A stretch of 42,172 nt of DNA from assembly GCF_009764645.1 (NCBI RefSeq), contig NZ_RWIM01000225.1, positions 1 to 42,172 of the forward strand. The letters are read 5' to 3'. Both the position numbers and the translations under genes were made by a program. Shown piece after piece: positions 1 to 9,462 of the stretch. Position 1 is the first letter of the stretch. Each line of letters opens with the position of its first letter. The stretch comes from Pseudomonas sp. PB106 (GTDB lineage Bacteria > Pseudomonadota > Gammaproteobacteria > Pseudomonadales > Pseudomonadaceae). Below the pieces are notes generated by a model. The model saw nothing but the letters and a program-made list of their open reading frames with translations, did no database searches and was not told the DNA's origin.

Positions 1-55
1 AGCCTTCGGCAGCTCCTACATTGGAATGCGTTCACTGTAGGAGCTGCCGAAGGCT
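1..55. repeat. REP doublet, family 1 (inverted pair)
   Basis: Two perfect 20-base arms (1-20 and 36-55) built on GTAGGAGCTGCCGAAGGCT are separated by 15 bases. The same unit recurs at 21766-21851, 34221-34258 and 42140-42172. Inverted pairs of short extragenic palindromes are typical of Pseudomonas REP/REPIN elements. It lies just downstream of ptsO and may extend to the left of the window. Confidence 0.85.
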
Positions 56-76
56 GCGATCTTTTGACTTTGGCTC

Positions 77-352
77 TCAGCCACCTTCATCGAAGTAGTT
101 GTTGATCAATGCCACCAGCGCATCCAGCGCTTCCTGTTCCTGATGCCCTTCAGTGCTCAGATAAATTTTGGTGCCCTTGCCTGCGGCGAGCATCATCATC
201 GCCATGATGCTTTTGCCATCGACCGTGGTTTCGGGTGTGCGGCCCACTCTGATCTTGCAATCCGGATACTGCCCGGCCACGCCCACGAACTTGGCCGACG
301 CGCGGGCATGCAGGCCCAGTTTGTTGATGATTTCGATTTCCAGAGCAGGCAT
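77..352 (-). CDS. ptsO: HPr-like phosphocarrier NPr of the nitrogen PTS
   Basis: This 91-residue cytoplasmic protein has the usual HPr length. It would pass phosphate from PtsP (EI-Ntr) to PtsN (EIIA-Ntr), a regulatory rather than sugar-transporting chain. The phosphorylatable histidine is seen as H15 in GLHARA. The second conserved HPr motif, GKSIMAMMML, places a serine at position 48. It is the last gene of the rpoN-hpf-ptsN-rapZ-ptsO run and begins 15 bases after the rapZ stop, so it is probably co-transcribed. The family call is firm from both motifs and the context. Confidence 0.96.
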   Translation of the reverse strand: MPALEIEIINKLGLHARASAKFVGVAGQYPDCKIRVGRTPETTVDGKSIMAMMMLAAGKGTKIYLSTEGHQEQEALDALVALINNYFDEGG

Positions 353-367
353 CGCGGTGTGAATCCT

Positions 368-1225
368 TTAAGTGAGGTCGCGGTGGCGAACCTGGACGTT
401 CTTCAGGGTTTTCTGCAGGGCCTGACCCAGGCGTTCGGTCAGGTAGACGGAGCGGTGATGCCCGCCGGTGCAGCCAATGGCAATGGTCACGTAGGCACGA
501 TTGCTGGCGGCGAAGCGCGGCAACCACTTGTGCAAGTAGGTGAAGATGTCCTGGAACATCTCTTCGACTTCAGGTTGCGCTGCCAGATACTCGGCGACCG
601 GCGCGTCAAGACCGGATTGCTCGCGCAACTCAGGCTTCCAGTACGGATTGGGCAGGCAGCGCACATCGAACACCAGATCGGCATCGACCGGCATGCCGCG
701 CTTGAAGCCGAATGATTCGACCAGAAACGCTGTACCCGGCTCTGGCTGATTCAGCAGGCGCAACTTGATTGTATCGCGCAGTTGATACAGGTTCAGATTG
801 GTGGTGTTGATCTTCAGGTCGGCGAGGTCGGCAATCGGGCCGAGCAGGGCGGTTTCATCATGGATCGCCTCGGCCAGCGAACGATTGGCATTGCTCAGCG
901 GGTGGCGACGACGGGTCTCGGAAAAACGCTTGAGCAGGGTTTCCTCGTCGGCATCCAGGTACAGCACATCGCACTGGATATGCTTGCTGCGAGCGTCTTC
1001 AAGCAGTTCGGGGAAACGGGACAGATGGCTCGGCAGGTTGCGCGCATCAATCGACACCGCCACCAGCGGCTGCGCCAGTTCAGTGTGAATCAATGCACGC
1101 TCGGCCAGTTCCGGCAGCAAGCCGGCGGGCAAGTTGTCGATGCAGTAGTAACCGTTGTCCTCAAGGACATTCAGTGCCGTACTTTTACCCGAGCCAGAAC
1201 GGCCACTGACGATGATCAAACGCAT
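368..1225 (-). CDS. rapZ: RNase adapter protein RapZ (YvcJ family nucleotide-binding protein)
   Basis: This 285-residue protein has an N-terminal P-loop, GRSGSGKS at residues 8-15, and the family C-terminal motif GCTGGHHRS starting at about residue 251. In E. coli, RapZ guides RNase E to the small RNA GlmZ and so controls glucosamine-6-phosphate synthase. Whether that target applies in Pseudomonas cannot be read from this window. The start is 2 bases after the ptsN stop, which implies translational coupling. The rpoN-hpf-ptsN-rapZ-ptsO order is the standard proteobacterial cluster. Confidence 0.96.
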   Translation of the reverse strand: MRLIIVSGRSGSGKSTALNVLEDNGYYCIDNLPAGLLPELAERALIHTELAQPLVAVSIDARNLPSHLSRFPELLEDARSKHIQCDVLYLDADEETLLKRFSETRRRHPLSNANRSLAEAIHDETALLGPIADLADLKINTTNLNLYQLRDTIKLRLLNQPEPGTAFLVESFGFKRGMPVDADLVFDVRCLPNPYWKPELREQSGLDAPVAEYLAAQPEVEEMFQDIFTYLHKWLPRFAASNRAYVTIAIGCTGGHHRSVYLTERLGQALQKTLKNVQVRHRDLT

Positions 1226-1227
1226 GA

Positions 1228-1692
1228 TTACTGCCCGTTTTGCTCGTCCACAACAACCTGATACAAGGCTTCGTTGCTCGAAGCGCTGCGCAATTTATCG
1301 CGCACATCCTTGCGATCCAGCATGCTGGCGATCTGGCGCAGCAACTCCAGGTGCGCATCGGTCGCAGCTTCCGGAACCAGCAATACAAACAGCAGATCTA
1401 CGGGAGCGCCGTCGATGGCGTCGAAATCGATAGGTGCTTCAAGGTGCATCAGCGCACTGATGGGCGATTGGCAACCCTTGAGGCGGCAGTGAGGAATGGC
1501 GATGCCGTTGCCAAAACCGGTGGAACCCAGTTTTTCACGGGCAATCAGAGCCTCGAAGACATCTTGCATCTCCAGATCCGGGACTTCCCGGGCGATCAGG
1601 TTGGCAATTTGTTCGAGGGCTTTCTTTTTACTGCCGCCCGGCACGTTCACGAGGGAACGGCCGGGGGTCAGGATACTTTCAAGTCGGATCAT
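1228..1692 (-). CDS. ptsN: Nitrogen regulatory EIIA-Ntr protein
   Basis: This 154-residue EIIA of the fructose/mannitol fold is the terminal phospho-acceptor of the nitrogen PTS. The active-site histidine is visible as H68 in GIAIPHCR. In proteobacteria its phosphorylation state affects potassium transport, carbon storage and stress responses through protein contacts. It sits between hpf (11-base gap) and rapZ (2-base gap). Length and motif fit the family with nothing missing. Confidence 0.96.
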   Translation of the reverse strand: MIRLESILTPGRSLVNVPGGSKKKALEQIANLIAREVPDLEMQDVFEALIAREKLGSTGFGNGIAIPHCRLKGCQSPISALMHLEAPIDFDAIDGAPVDLLFVLLVPEAATDAHLELLRQIASMLDRKDVRDKLRSASSNEALYQVVVDEQNGQ

Positions 1693-1703
1693 GGAATGGG
1701 GGG

Positions 1704-2012
1704 TTATCGACCGGTCGCGCCCTGTAGGAGGCTCTGGGTCTTTTCCTTATGCTTTTTGAGTTGGCGATCCAGCTTGTCGGTCAGTGAGTCGATCGCAGCA
1801 TACATGTCGGTATCTTCTGCGTTGGCGACCACTTCGCTGCCGGGAATATGCAAGGTGGCTTCGATTTTCTGCTTCAGCTTTTCGACGCACATCGTGACTT
1901 GCACGTTGGTGATCTTGTCGAAATGGCGCTCCAGTCGTTGGAGTTTTTCCTCGATGTAGGAACGCAGAGGTTGGGTCACTTCCAGTTGGTGTCCACTGAT
2001 GTTGACTTGCAT
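1704..2012 (-). CDS. hpf: Ribosome hibernation promoting factor, short form
   Basis: This 102-residue protein begins MQVNISGHQLEVTQPL and has the beta-alpha fold sequence of the YfiA/HPF family. The short form binds the 30S decoding region and helps form 100S dimers in stationary phase. A further upstream in-frame start would add 18 residues with no family similarity. I chose the ATG at 2012 because it matches the family N-terminus and is preceded by a GAAGGAG-type ribosome site. The gene follows rpoN by about 70 bases. Confidence 0.95.
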   Translation of the reverse strand: MQVNISGHQLEVTQPLRSYIEEKLQRLERHFDKITNVQVTMCVEKLKQKIEATLHIPGSEVVANAEDTDMYAAIDSLTDKLDRQLKKHKEKTQSLLQGATGR

Positions 2013-2085
2013 ACAGCTTCTCCTTCGTTGCCAGTGCATAAAGCGGCAGGCTGGATAGCCTGCCACTGGAACGCTGTAACGTGGC

Positions 2086-3579
2086 TTACATCAACCGCTT
2101 GCGTTCGCTCGAAGGCGCGATCCCGAGGGATTCGCGGTACTTGGCGACGGTGCGGCGAGCCACCTGAATGCCTTGTGCCTCCAGTAAACCAGCGATCTTG
2201 CTGTCACTCAACGGCTTTTTCTGATTTTCCGCTGCAACGAGTTTTTTGATGATCGCGCGGATCGCCGTGGACGAGCATTCGCCGCCTTCGGAGGTGCTGA
2301 CGTGGCTGGAGAAAAAGTATTTCAGCTCATATATACCACGCGGGGTATGCATGAATTTCTGCGTGGTCACCCGGGAAATCGTCGACTCATGCATGCCCAC
2401 CGCTTCAGCGATGTCATGCAGAACCAGCGGCTTCATCGCTTCGTCGCCGTACTCCAGAAACCCGCGCTGATGCTCGACGATCTGGGTGGCAACTTTCATC
2501 AGGGTTTCGTTGCGGCTTTGCAGGCTCTTGATGAACCAGCGCGCTTCCTGCAACTGATTGCGCATGAAAGTGTTGTCGGCGCTGGTGTCGGCACGACGCA
2601 CAAAACCGGCGTACTGCGCGTTGACCCGCAAGCGGGGCACCGACTCCTGGTTCAGCTCGACCAACCAGCGCTCGTTGTCCTTGCGCACGATAACGTCCGG
2701 AACCACGTATTCGGCTTCGGTCGATTCGATCTGTGAGCCTGGTCGTGGATTGAGGGTCTGTACCAGTTCGATGACCTGGCGCAGTTCATCTTCCTTGAGC
2801 TTCATGCGACGCATCAACTGGCTGTAGTCGCGGCTGCCAAGCAGGTCGATGTAGTCACTGACCAGGCGTTTGGCTTCCGCCAGCCACGGGGTCTTGGCCG
2901 ACAGCTGGCGCAATTGCAGCAGCAGGCATTCGCCGAGGTTGCGTGCGCCGATACCGGCCGGTTCAAACTGTTGGATGCGGTGCAGGACGGCTTCGATTTC
3001 GTCCAGCTCGATGTCCAGTTCCGGGTCGAACGCTTCAAGAATTTCTTCGAGGGTTTCGTCGAGGTAGCCCTGATTGTTGATGCAATCGATCAGGGTTACA
3101 GCGATCAGGCGATCGGTGTCGGACATCGGTGCGAGGTTCAGTTGCCACAGCAGGTGGCTTTGCAGGCTTTCGCCGGCGGAGGTGCGGGTGGTGAAATCCC
3201 ACTCGTCATCATCGCTGCTCGGCAGGCTGCTGGCACTGGTCTGATAGACGTCTTCCCAGGCTGTGTCGACCGGAAGCTCGTTGGGAATGCGTTCGTTCCA
3301 TTCGCCGTCCTCGAGGTTATCTACCGTCGGGGCCGTTTCCTGATAGGAGGGTTCCTGGATCTCGGTGTTGGGCTTTTGCTCGACGTTGTCGGCCATCGGA
3401 TCGGAATTGTCGAAGTCGTCGCCTTCTTCCTGGCGTTCGAGCATCGGATTGGACTCCAGAGCCTCCTGGATTTCCTGTTGCAGATCCAGGGTCGACAATT
3501 GGAGCAGGCGGATGGCCTGTTGCAGCTGCGGTGTCATCGTCAGCTGCTGGCCCATTCTCAAGACTAGCGATGGTTTCAT
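2086..3579 (-). CDS. rpoN: RNA polymerase sigma-54 factor
   Basis: This 497-residue protein has all sigma-54 regions. The glutamine- and leucine-rich activator-interacting Region I is at about residues 1-50, followed by an acidic Region II at about 50-120, the core-binding domain, a helix-turn-helix around HESTISRVTTQK, and the RpoN box ARRTVAKYRE at 474-483. It recognises -24/-12 promoters and needs AAA+ activators. In Pseudomonas it controls nitrogen assimilation, flagella, and many catabolic and virulence functions. The gene follows lptB after a 187-base gap that holds a candidate promoter of its own. Confidence 0.98.
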   Translation of the reverse strand: MKPSLVLRMGQQLTMTPQLQQAIRLLQLSTLDLQQEIQEALESNPMLERQEEGDDFDNSDPMADNVEQKPNTEIQEPSYQETAPTVDNLEDGEWNERIPNELPVDTAWEDVYQTSASSLPSSDDDEWDFTTRTSAGESLQSHLLWQLNLAPMSDTDRLIAVTLIDCINNQGYLDETLEEILEAFDPELDIELDEIEAVLHRIQQFEPAGIGARNLGECLLLQLRQLSAKTPWLAEAKRLVSDYIDLLGSRDYSQLMRRMKLKEDELRQVIELVQTLNPRPGSQIESTEAEYVVPDVIVRKDNERWLVELNQESVPRLRVNAQYAGFVRRADTSADNTFMRNQLQEARWFIKSLQSRNETLMKVATQIVEHQRGFLEYGDEAMKPLVLHDIAEAVGMHESTISRVTTQKFMHTPRGIYELKYFFSSHVSTSEGGECSSTAIRAIIKKLVAAENQKKPLSDSKIAGLLEAQGIQVARRTVAKYRESLGIAPSSERKRLM

Positions 3580-3655
3580 GGCAGGGGCTTAACACCTTAT
3601 TCGCCGGCGCTATGCGCCATCCACTACAGGGCGCCGAAGCGCCAAACTTAAGCAA

Positions 3656-3661
3656 ATTATA
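3656..3661 (-). promoter_or_regulatory. Candidate -10 box of the rpoN promoter
   Basis: On the minus strand this reads TATAAT, 76 bases before the rpoN ATG in the 187-base lptB-rpoN gap. A -35 element at 17-base spacing is poor (GGCAAA). Between it and the gene is a small hairpin with a CGAA loop (GGCGC/GCGCC). The box itself is visible, but its use as a promoter is inferred. Confidence 0.4.
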
Positions 3662-3766
3662 TGCCTGAAACTGAAGTGTTTGCCTAGAGCGCTGTAACAA
3701 TTAAAGCGTATAAAAAGCTGCTTCATCGATACAGCACCCTCGCTAATCACCAGGATGCTGTCGCGC

Positions 3767-4491
<725 letters not shown>

Positions 4492-4492
<1 letters not shown>

Positions 4493-5037
4493 TACTGGGG
4501 TTTCTCGTCGGTTTTCTTCTTCGGCTGGATCACCATGTCGATGCGCGGACGCGCCTCGGTGACTTTGCTGCCGGTAGCGCGACCGGCGCTGGCCAGTTTC
4601 TTCACGGTGTCATAGACGATTTTCTCGCCCTGAGTCGTGTTGTTGTCCTTGTCGACCACCTTGGCCTTGTCGATCAGTACGACGCGGTTTTGTGCGGCGT
4701 GGTACTGGATCGTCACGCCCCAGCCCTGCACGGGCTTGGTGTCACCTTGAGTTTGCAATTGCTCAAAGTAAGCAAGGTTGCCCACCGAAGTCACCACGTC
4801 GATATCGCCGGCCGGTGTGCGGGTGATGGTCACCGTGTTGCCTTTAACGATCATCGAACCCTGGGTGATGATCACATCACCTTTATAGGTGGCGATGCCG
4901 TTCTTGTCGTCCAGTTGGGCGTCGTCGGCCTGAATGCGGATAGGTTGCTGCTGATCGTTCGGCAGAGCCCAGGCGCTCACGCTTCCCAGTGCTGCGCCCA
5001 GACTGAGCAAAATAGGGAGGGTTTTAACGAGCCTCAT
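4492..5037 (-). CDS. lptA: Periplasmic LPS transport protein LptA
   Basis: This 181-residue protein has a signal peptide ending near residue 24 (...SAWA), then the OstA-like beta-jellyroll sequence starting IRIQADDAQLDDKNGIATY. LptA polymerises into the periplasmic bridge that carries LPS from LptC to LptD. The C-terminal tail is lysine-rich (KKKTDEKPQ). Its start overlaps the end of lptC by 14 bases and its stop overlaps lptB by one, so the three genes form a tight operon. Confidence 0.96.
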
Positions 5038-5596
5038 ACTGTCCTCTTACGTTCGATAGCAGGTGTATCCTGCTTTCCTTCAGGTACGCTTTCATTCCAA
5101 CGCCAGTCGATACACCGCCGGCGCCGTCGATTCTAACGGGTTGCTCGGTCTGCGCATATTGCTCCTGCGGGAACACTGTCATGCGAGTGGAGGTGACCAG
5201 CAGATCGCGGTTCTTTTCATCGGTACGTTTGATGCGTACCGAATCGATCAATTCAACCTGGGTGCCGCCGGAGTTCACTTCGCCGCGCTCACTGGTCACG
5301 TGCCACGGAAAATCCGTGCCGCGGTACATGTTCAGGTCGGGTTTGGTGACCAGGGTGATATCGGTGGCCTTGACGTGTTCAGCCTTGTCCGACGTCATTT
5401 CATACTGCACCTTGCCGTCCGGCAGGTATTGCAGGGTATGAGTGTTGGTTGCATACCAGTCGATAGGGTTATCTACCGATGCGGTCGGAGGCTTGTCGAG
5501 GAAGCGCTCCGGACTGATGTTCCAGTAGCCGACGGCGGCGAAAATCGCCGCGATGCAGCCGAACAACAGAAAGTTACGAAATTTTTTGCTAAACAT
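5024..5596 (-). CDS. lptC: LPS export periplasmic protein LptC
   Basis: This 190-residue protein has one N-terminal membrane helix (about residues 8-27) followed by a periplasmic beta-jellyroll related to LptA. LptC receives LPS from LptB2FG and hands it to LptA. I chose the ATG at 5596. A GTG at 5608 that overlaps the kdsC stop (GTGA) would add four residues and could instead be the coupled start. It lies between kdsC and lptA as in other gammaproteobacteria. Confidence 0.94.
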   Translation of the reverse strand: MFSKKFRNFLLFGCIAAIFAAVGYWNISPERFLDKPPTASVDNPIDWYATNTHTLQYLPDGKVQYEMTSDKAEHVKATDITLVTKPDLNMYRGTDFPWHVTSERGEVNSGGTQVELIDSVRIKRTDEKNRDLLVTSTRMTVFPQEQYAQTEQPVRIDGAGGVSTGVGMKAYLKESRIHLLSNVRGQYEAR

Positions 5597-5604
5597 GGTT
5601 TGGC

Positions 5605-6129
5605 TCACAGGTACGCAGCGTTGGCGGCATCGAGGCTGCCTTGGGCGCGCAGGATCAATTCGCAGAATTCGCGGGCGGCACCTTCGCCGCCACGGGCGCG
5701 GGTAACGCCGTGGGCGTGTTCGCGGACGAAGTCGGCAGCGTTGGCAACCGCCATGCCCAGGCCGACGCGGCGGATCACCGGCAGGTCAGGCAGGTCGTCA
5801 CCCAGGTAGGCGACTTCTTCATAGCTTAGGCCCAGTTGTGCGAGCAAGCCGTCGAGCACCACCAATTTGTCTTCACGCCCCTGAAACAGGTGCGGGATGC
5901 CGAGGTTTTTGGCGCGGCGTTCGACCACCGGGGTCTTGCGACCGCTGATAATGGCTGTTTGTACGCCGGCATTCATCAACATTTTGATGCCTTGGCCGTC
6001 GAGGGTGTTGAAGGTCTTGAATTCGCTACCGTCTTCGAGGAAGTACAAACGGCCATCGGTCAGGACGCCATCGACGTCGAAAACCGCCAGTTTGATCGCT
6101 TTGCCGCGTTGCAGCAGATCGTTGCTCAT
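5605..6129 (-). CDS. kdsC: 3-deoxy-D-manno-octulosonate 8-phosphate phosphatase
   Basis: This 174-residue HAD-superfamily phosphatase removes phosphate from Kdo-8-P to release Kdo for the LPS inner core. The nucleophile motif FDVDGVLTDG gives D18 and D20, and the later HAD acidic motif is GDDLPDLP. It has no large cap domain, as expected for this tetrameric family. The ATG overlaps the kdsD stop by one base, so the two Kdo enzymes are translationally coupled. Confidence 0.96.
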   Translation of the reverse strand: MSNDLLQRGKAIKLAVFDVDGVLTDGRLYFLEDGSEFKTFNTLDGQGIKMLMNAGVQTAIISGRKTPVVERRAKNLGIPHLFQGREDKLVVLDGLLAQLGLSYEEVAYLGDDLPDLPVIRRVGLGMAVANAADFVREHAHGVTRARGGEGAAREFCELILRAQGSLDAANAAYL

Positions 6130-7103
6130 TACATGACTCCTGCGCGCAGTAGATCGGAGAGGTTGAAGGCGCCGATCGGGCGATCCTCCTCATCGACGAC
6201 TACCAACGCGTTGATTCGATGATCTTCCATGATTTTCAGGGCTTCGGCGGCGAGCATCTCGGGCCGTGCAGTCTTGCCGTGTGCGGTCATCACCTGATCG
6301 ATGGTGGCGCTGCGGATGTCGATGCTGCGATCCAGCGTGCGGCGCAAATCACCGTCGGTGAAGATCCCGGCCAGTTTGCCATCGGCTTCGAGAATCACGG
6401 TCATGCCCAGACCCTTGCGGGTCATTTCCATGAGTGCGTCCTTGAGCAGCGTGCCGCGCTGCACCTGCGGCAATTCCGCGCCGGCGTGCATAACGTTTTC
6501 CACTTTCAGCAGCAGTCGACGACCCAATGCGCCGCCCGGATGCGAGAAAGCGAAATCTTCTGCCGTAAAACCGCGCGCTTCGAGCAGGGCAACCGCCAAG
6601 GCGTCGCCCATGACCAGGGCTGCGGTAGTCGAGGACGTCGGCGCCAGATTCAGCGGGCAGGCTTCATGCTCGACGTGAACGTTGAGGTTGACCTCGGCAG
6701 CCTTGGCCAGTGGCGATTGTGGGTTGCCGGTGACGCTGATCAACTGGATGCCCAAGCGTTTGATCAACGGCAGCAGGGTCACGATTTCGTTGGTCGAACC
6801 GGAGTTCGACAAGGCCAGGATCACGTCATCGCGGGTAATCATGCCCATGTCACCGTGGCTGGCCTCAGCCGGGTGGACAAAAAAAGCAGGGGTGCCGGTG
6901 CTGGCCAGGGTCGCGGCAATCTTGTTGCCGATATGCCCGGACTTGCCCATCCCGACCACGACCACGCGGCCTTTGCTGGCCAGAATCAACTCGCAAGCGC
7001 GTACGAAATCGGCGTCGATATGGGGCAATAAGCCTTGTACGGCTTCCACTTCGAGGCGGATGGTGCGTTGTGCCGATTGAATCAGGTCGCTGGTTTGGCT
7101 CAT
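6129..7103 (-). CDS. kdsD: D-arabinose 5-phosphate isomerase
   Basis: This 324-residue enzyme converts ribulose 5-phosphate to arabinose 5-phosphate, the first committed substrate for Kdo. An N-terminal SIS sugar-isomerase domain (about residues 40-175, with GMGKSGHIGNKIAATLAS) is followed by two CBS domains (about 205-324). The ATG at 7103 (MSQTSDLIQSAQ) matches the family start. A longer in-frame start would add 33 residues that run through the promoter region. This is the first gene of the Kdo-Lpt operon and is divergent from mlaF. Confidence 0.96.
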   Translation of the reverse strand: MSQTSDLIQSAQRTIRLEVEAVQGLLPHIDADFVRACELILASKGRVVVVGMGKSGHIGNKIAATLASTGTPAFFVHPAEASHGDMGMITRDDVILALSNSGSTNEIVTLLPLIKRLGIQLISVTGNPQSPLAKAAEVNLNVHVEHEACPLNLAPTSSTTAALVMGDALAVALLEARGFTAEDFAFSHPGGALGRRLLLKVENVMHAGAELPQVQRGTLLKDALMEMTRKGLGMTVILEADGKLAGIFTDGDLRRTLDRSIDIRSATIDQVMTAHGKTARPEMLAAEALKIMEDHRINALVVVDEEDRPIGAFNLSDLLRAGVM

Positions 7104-7137
7104 GTCTGAAATCGTATAGCCCGATGAAAAGGCGGCG

Positions 7138-7143
7138 ATTATA
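7138..7143 (-). promoter_or_regulatory. Candidate -10 box for the kdsD-lpt operon
   Basis: On the minus strand a perfect TATAAT lies 34 bases before the kdsD ATG. No clear -35 at 17 bases is seen. The position is right for a short leader. Confidence 0.45.
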
Positions 7144-7259
7144 GCGGTTATGTTGCAAAGCCTCACGCAAGTTCGTCGTGCTTTGTCATTACTCGTTACC
7201 AAAACCCCTTAAAAGTGGCTGCGGCCCTGTCGCGTCGCTGATTACGGCAGGGTTCATGC

Positions 7260-7289
7260 TTGGGCGCTCGGCCTTAGCAGTGATATAGT
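7260..7289 (+). promoter_or_regulatory. Candidate promoter for the mla operon
   Basis: TTGGGC (7260-7265), an 18-base spacer and TATAGT (7284-7289) lie about 90 bases before the mlaF ATG in the divergent kdsD-mlaF gap. It matches the sigma-70 consensus in part; activity is inferred. Confidence 0.4.
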
Positions 7290-7377
7290 TCGCCGCCAGT
7301 TCGGCCTGCCCGGGATGTAGGTGCTTTCAGAAGAAAGCCAGGCGTCCGAGTGAGAGGCTGCATCGCAAGGAGTTTAG

Positions 7378-8187
7378 ATGAGTGCCGATAACGCCTACGC
7401 GGTCGAGCTGAAGGGAGTCTCCTTCAAGCGCGGTGCGCGCAGCATTTTCAATAACGTCGATATTCGCATCCCGCGCGGCAAGGTCACCGGCATCATGGGG
7501 CCTTCCGGGTGTGGCAAGACCACGCTGCTGCGGTTGATGGGCGCACAATTGCGTCCCACCAGCGGCGAAGTCTGGGTCAACGGTCAGAACCTGCCGCAGT
7601 TGTCGCGCAGTGATTTGTTCGATGCGCGCAAGCACATGGGCGTGCTGTTTCAGAGCGGCGCGCTGTTTACCGATCTCGATGTCTTCGAGAACGTTGCTTT
7701 TCCCCTGCGCGTTCATACCGAGTTGCCGGAAGAAATGATCCGCGACATCGTCCTGCTCAAATTGCAGGCGGTCGGTTTGCGCGGTGCTATCGAGCTGATG
7801 CCCGATGAGCTGTCCGGCGGCATGAAACGTCGTGTCGCGCTGGCACGGGCCATTGCGCTCGACCCGCAGATTCTCATGTACGACGAACCGTTCGTCGGTC
7901 AGGATCCGATCGCCATGGGCGTGTTGGTGCGCCTGATACGTCTGCTCAATGATGCGCTCGGGATCACCAGTATCGTGGTCTCCCACGATCTGGCCGAAAC
8001 CGCAAGCATCGCCGACTACATCTATGTAGTGGGTGATGGTCAGGTATTGGGGCAGGGCACGCCGGACGAATTGATGAATTCGGATGAGCCGCGTATTCGT
8101 CAATTCATGACCGGTAATCCCGATGGCCCGGTGCCGTACCATTTTCCAGCGACGGATTACCGCGCAGATCTTCTGGGGAAGCGCTGA
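7378..8187 (+). CDS. mlaF: Phospholipid transport ABC ATPase MlaF
   Basis: This 269-residue ATPase belongs to the MlaFEDB complex, which moves phospholipids between inner and outer membrane to keep outer-membrane asymmetry. Walker A is GPSGCGKTT at 41-49, the signature is LSGGMKRRVALARA, and Walker B is ILMYDEPFVGQDP. A strong AAGGAG site precedes the ATG. The stop overlaps the mlaE start by one base (TGATG). It begins the mlaFEDCB operon, divergent from the LPS operon. Confidence 0.97.
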   Translation: MSADNAYAVELKGVSFKRGARSIFNNVDIRIPRGKVTGIMGPSGCGKTTLLRLMGAQLRPTSGEVWVNGQNLPQLSRSDLFDARKHMGVLFQSGALFTDLDVFENVAFPLRVHTELPEEMIRDIVLLKLQAVGLRGAIELMPDELSGGMKRRVALARAIALDPQILMYDEPFVGQDPIAMGVLVRLIRLLNDALGITSIVVSHDLAETASIADYIYVVGDGQVLGQGTPDELMNSDEPRIRQFMTGNPDGPVPYHFPATDYRADLLGKR

Positions 8188-8984
8188 TGCGCAGAATTTC
8201 ATTGATAGAACGCGTTCGCCGGTTCGGCGAAGCGGCGATCGATGCCATTGCGGTGTTTGGTCGTGCCACGCTGTTCCTGTTTCATGCCTTGCTGGGGCGC
8301 GGCGGTATCAGCGGCGGTTTTGGTCTGTTGGTCAAACAGCTGCATTCGGTCGGCGTGATGTCGTTGGTGATCATTGTCGTTTCCGGCATTTTCATCGGCA
8401 TGGTCCTCGCGCTGCAGGGCTTCAGCATTCTGTCGAGCTACGGTTCGGAGCAAGCCGTGGGGCAGATGGTTGCCTTGACCTTGCTGCGTGAACTCGGCCC
8501 GGTCGTGACGGCGCTGTTGTTCGCCGGACGTGCCGGTTCGGCGCTGACTGCGGAAATCGGCAACATGAAGTCCACCGAGCAGCTTTCCAGTCTGGAAATG
8601 ATCGGTGTCGACCCGCTCAAGTACATCATTGCCCCGCGCCTGTGGGCCGGCTTCATTTCCCTGCCGGTGCTGGCGATGATTTTCAGCGTGGTGGGTATCT
8701 GGGGCGGTTCGTGGGTGGCTGTCGACTGGCTGGGCGTGTATGAAGGTTCCTACTGGGCGAACATGCAGAACAGCGTGAACTTCACCAGTGACGTGCTCAA
8801 CGGCGTCATCAAAAGTATCGTTTTCGCCTTTGTCGTCACCTGGATCGCCGTATTCCAAGGCTATGACTGTGAGCCCACTTCCGAGGGCATCAGTCGCGCC
8901 ACTACCAAGACCGTGGTATTTGCTTCGCTGGCAGTGCTCGGCCTGGACTTTATTCTGACCGCTTTGATGTTTGGAGATTTCTGA
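8187..8984 (+). CDS. mlaE: Phospholipid transport permease MlaE
   Basis: This 265-residue integral membrane protein belongs to the MlaE/YrbE permease family. It has several hydrophobic segments, including the conserved ALLFAGRAGSALTAEIGNMK region with the coupling glutamate and EQLSSLEMIGVDP. It forms the transmembrane core of the MlaFEDB transporter. It overlaps both neighbours by one base, so mlaF, mlaE and mlaD are translationally coupled. Confidence 0.97.
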   Translation: MRRISLIERVRRFGEAAIDAIAVFGRATLFLFHALLGRGGISGGFGLLVKQLHSVGVMSLVIIVVSGIFIGMVLALQGFSILSSYGSEQAVGQMVALTLLRELGPVVTALLFAGRAGSALTAEIGNMKSTEQLSSLEMIGVDPLKYIIAPRLWAGFISLPVLAMIFSVVGIWGGSWVAVDWLGVYEGSYWANMQNSVNFTSDVLNGVIKSIVFAFVVTWIAVFQGYDCEPTSEGISRATTKTVVFASLAVLGLDFILTALMFGDF

Positions 8985-9451
8985 TGCAAAACCGCACCCT
9001 GGAAATCGGTGTCGGCCTGTTCCTGCTGGCAGGGATCCTGGCTTTGCTGCTGCTTGCTTTGCGGGTTAGTGGCCTGTCTCCGACTTCGACCACCGACACC
9101 TATAAACTTTATGCGTATTTCGACAATATCGCCGGTTTGACGGTCAGAGCCAAAGTGACCATGGCCGGTGTGACCATCGGCAAGGTCACGGCTATCGATC
9201 TGGATCGCGACAGCTTCACCGGTCGGGTAACCCTGCAAGTGGATAAAAAGGTCGACAACCTGCCGACCGACTCCACAGCGTCTATCCTGACCGCTGGCCT
9301 GTTGGGTGAGAAGTACATCGGTATCAGCGTCGGCGGGGAAGACAAACCGTTGAAGGATGGTGGAACCATTCACGACACGCAGTCGTCTCTGGTACTGGAA
9401 GACCTGATTGGTAAATTCCTGCTCAATACCGTTAGCAAAGACGCCAAATGA
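8984..9451 (+). CDS. mlaD: MCE-domain lipid-binding protein MlaD
   Basis: This 155-residue protein has one N-terminal membrane helix (about 7-27) and a single MCE domain (about 37-115, with DNIAGLTVRAKVTMAGVTIG). MlaD forms a periplasmic hexameric ring on MlaE and exchanges phospholipid with MlaC. Its length is close to that of other Pseudomonas MlaD proteins and a little shorter than E. coli MlaD. Confidence 0.96.
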   Translation: MQNRTLEIGVGLFLLAGILALLLLALRVSGLSPTSTTDTYKLYAYFDNIAGLTVRAKVTMAGVTIGKVTAIDLDRDSFTGRVTLQVDKKVDNLPTDSTASILTAGLLGEKYIGISVGGEDKPLKDGGTIHDTQSSLVLEDLIGKFLLNTVSKDAK

Positions 9452-9462
9452 GGAGCTTTTGA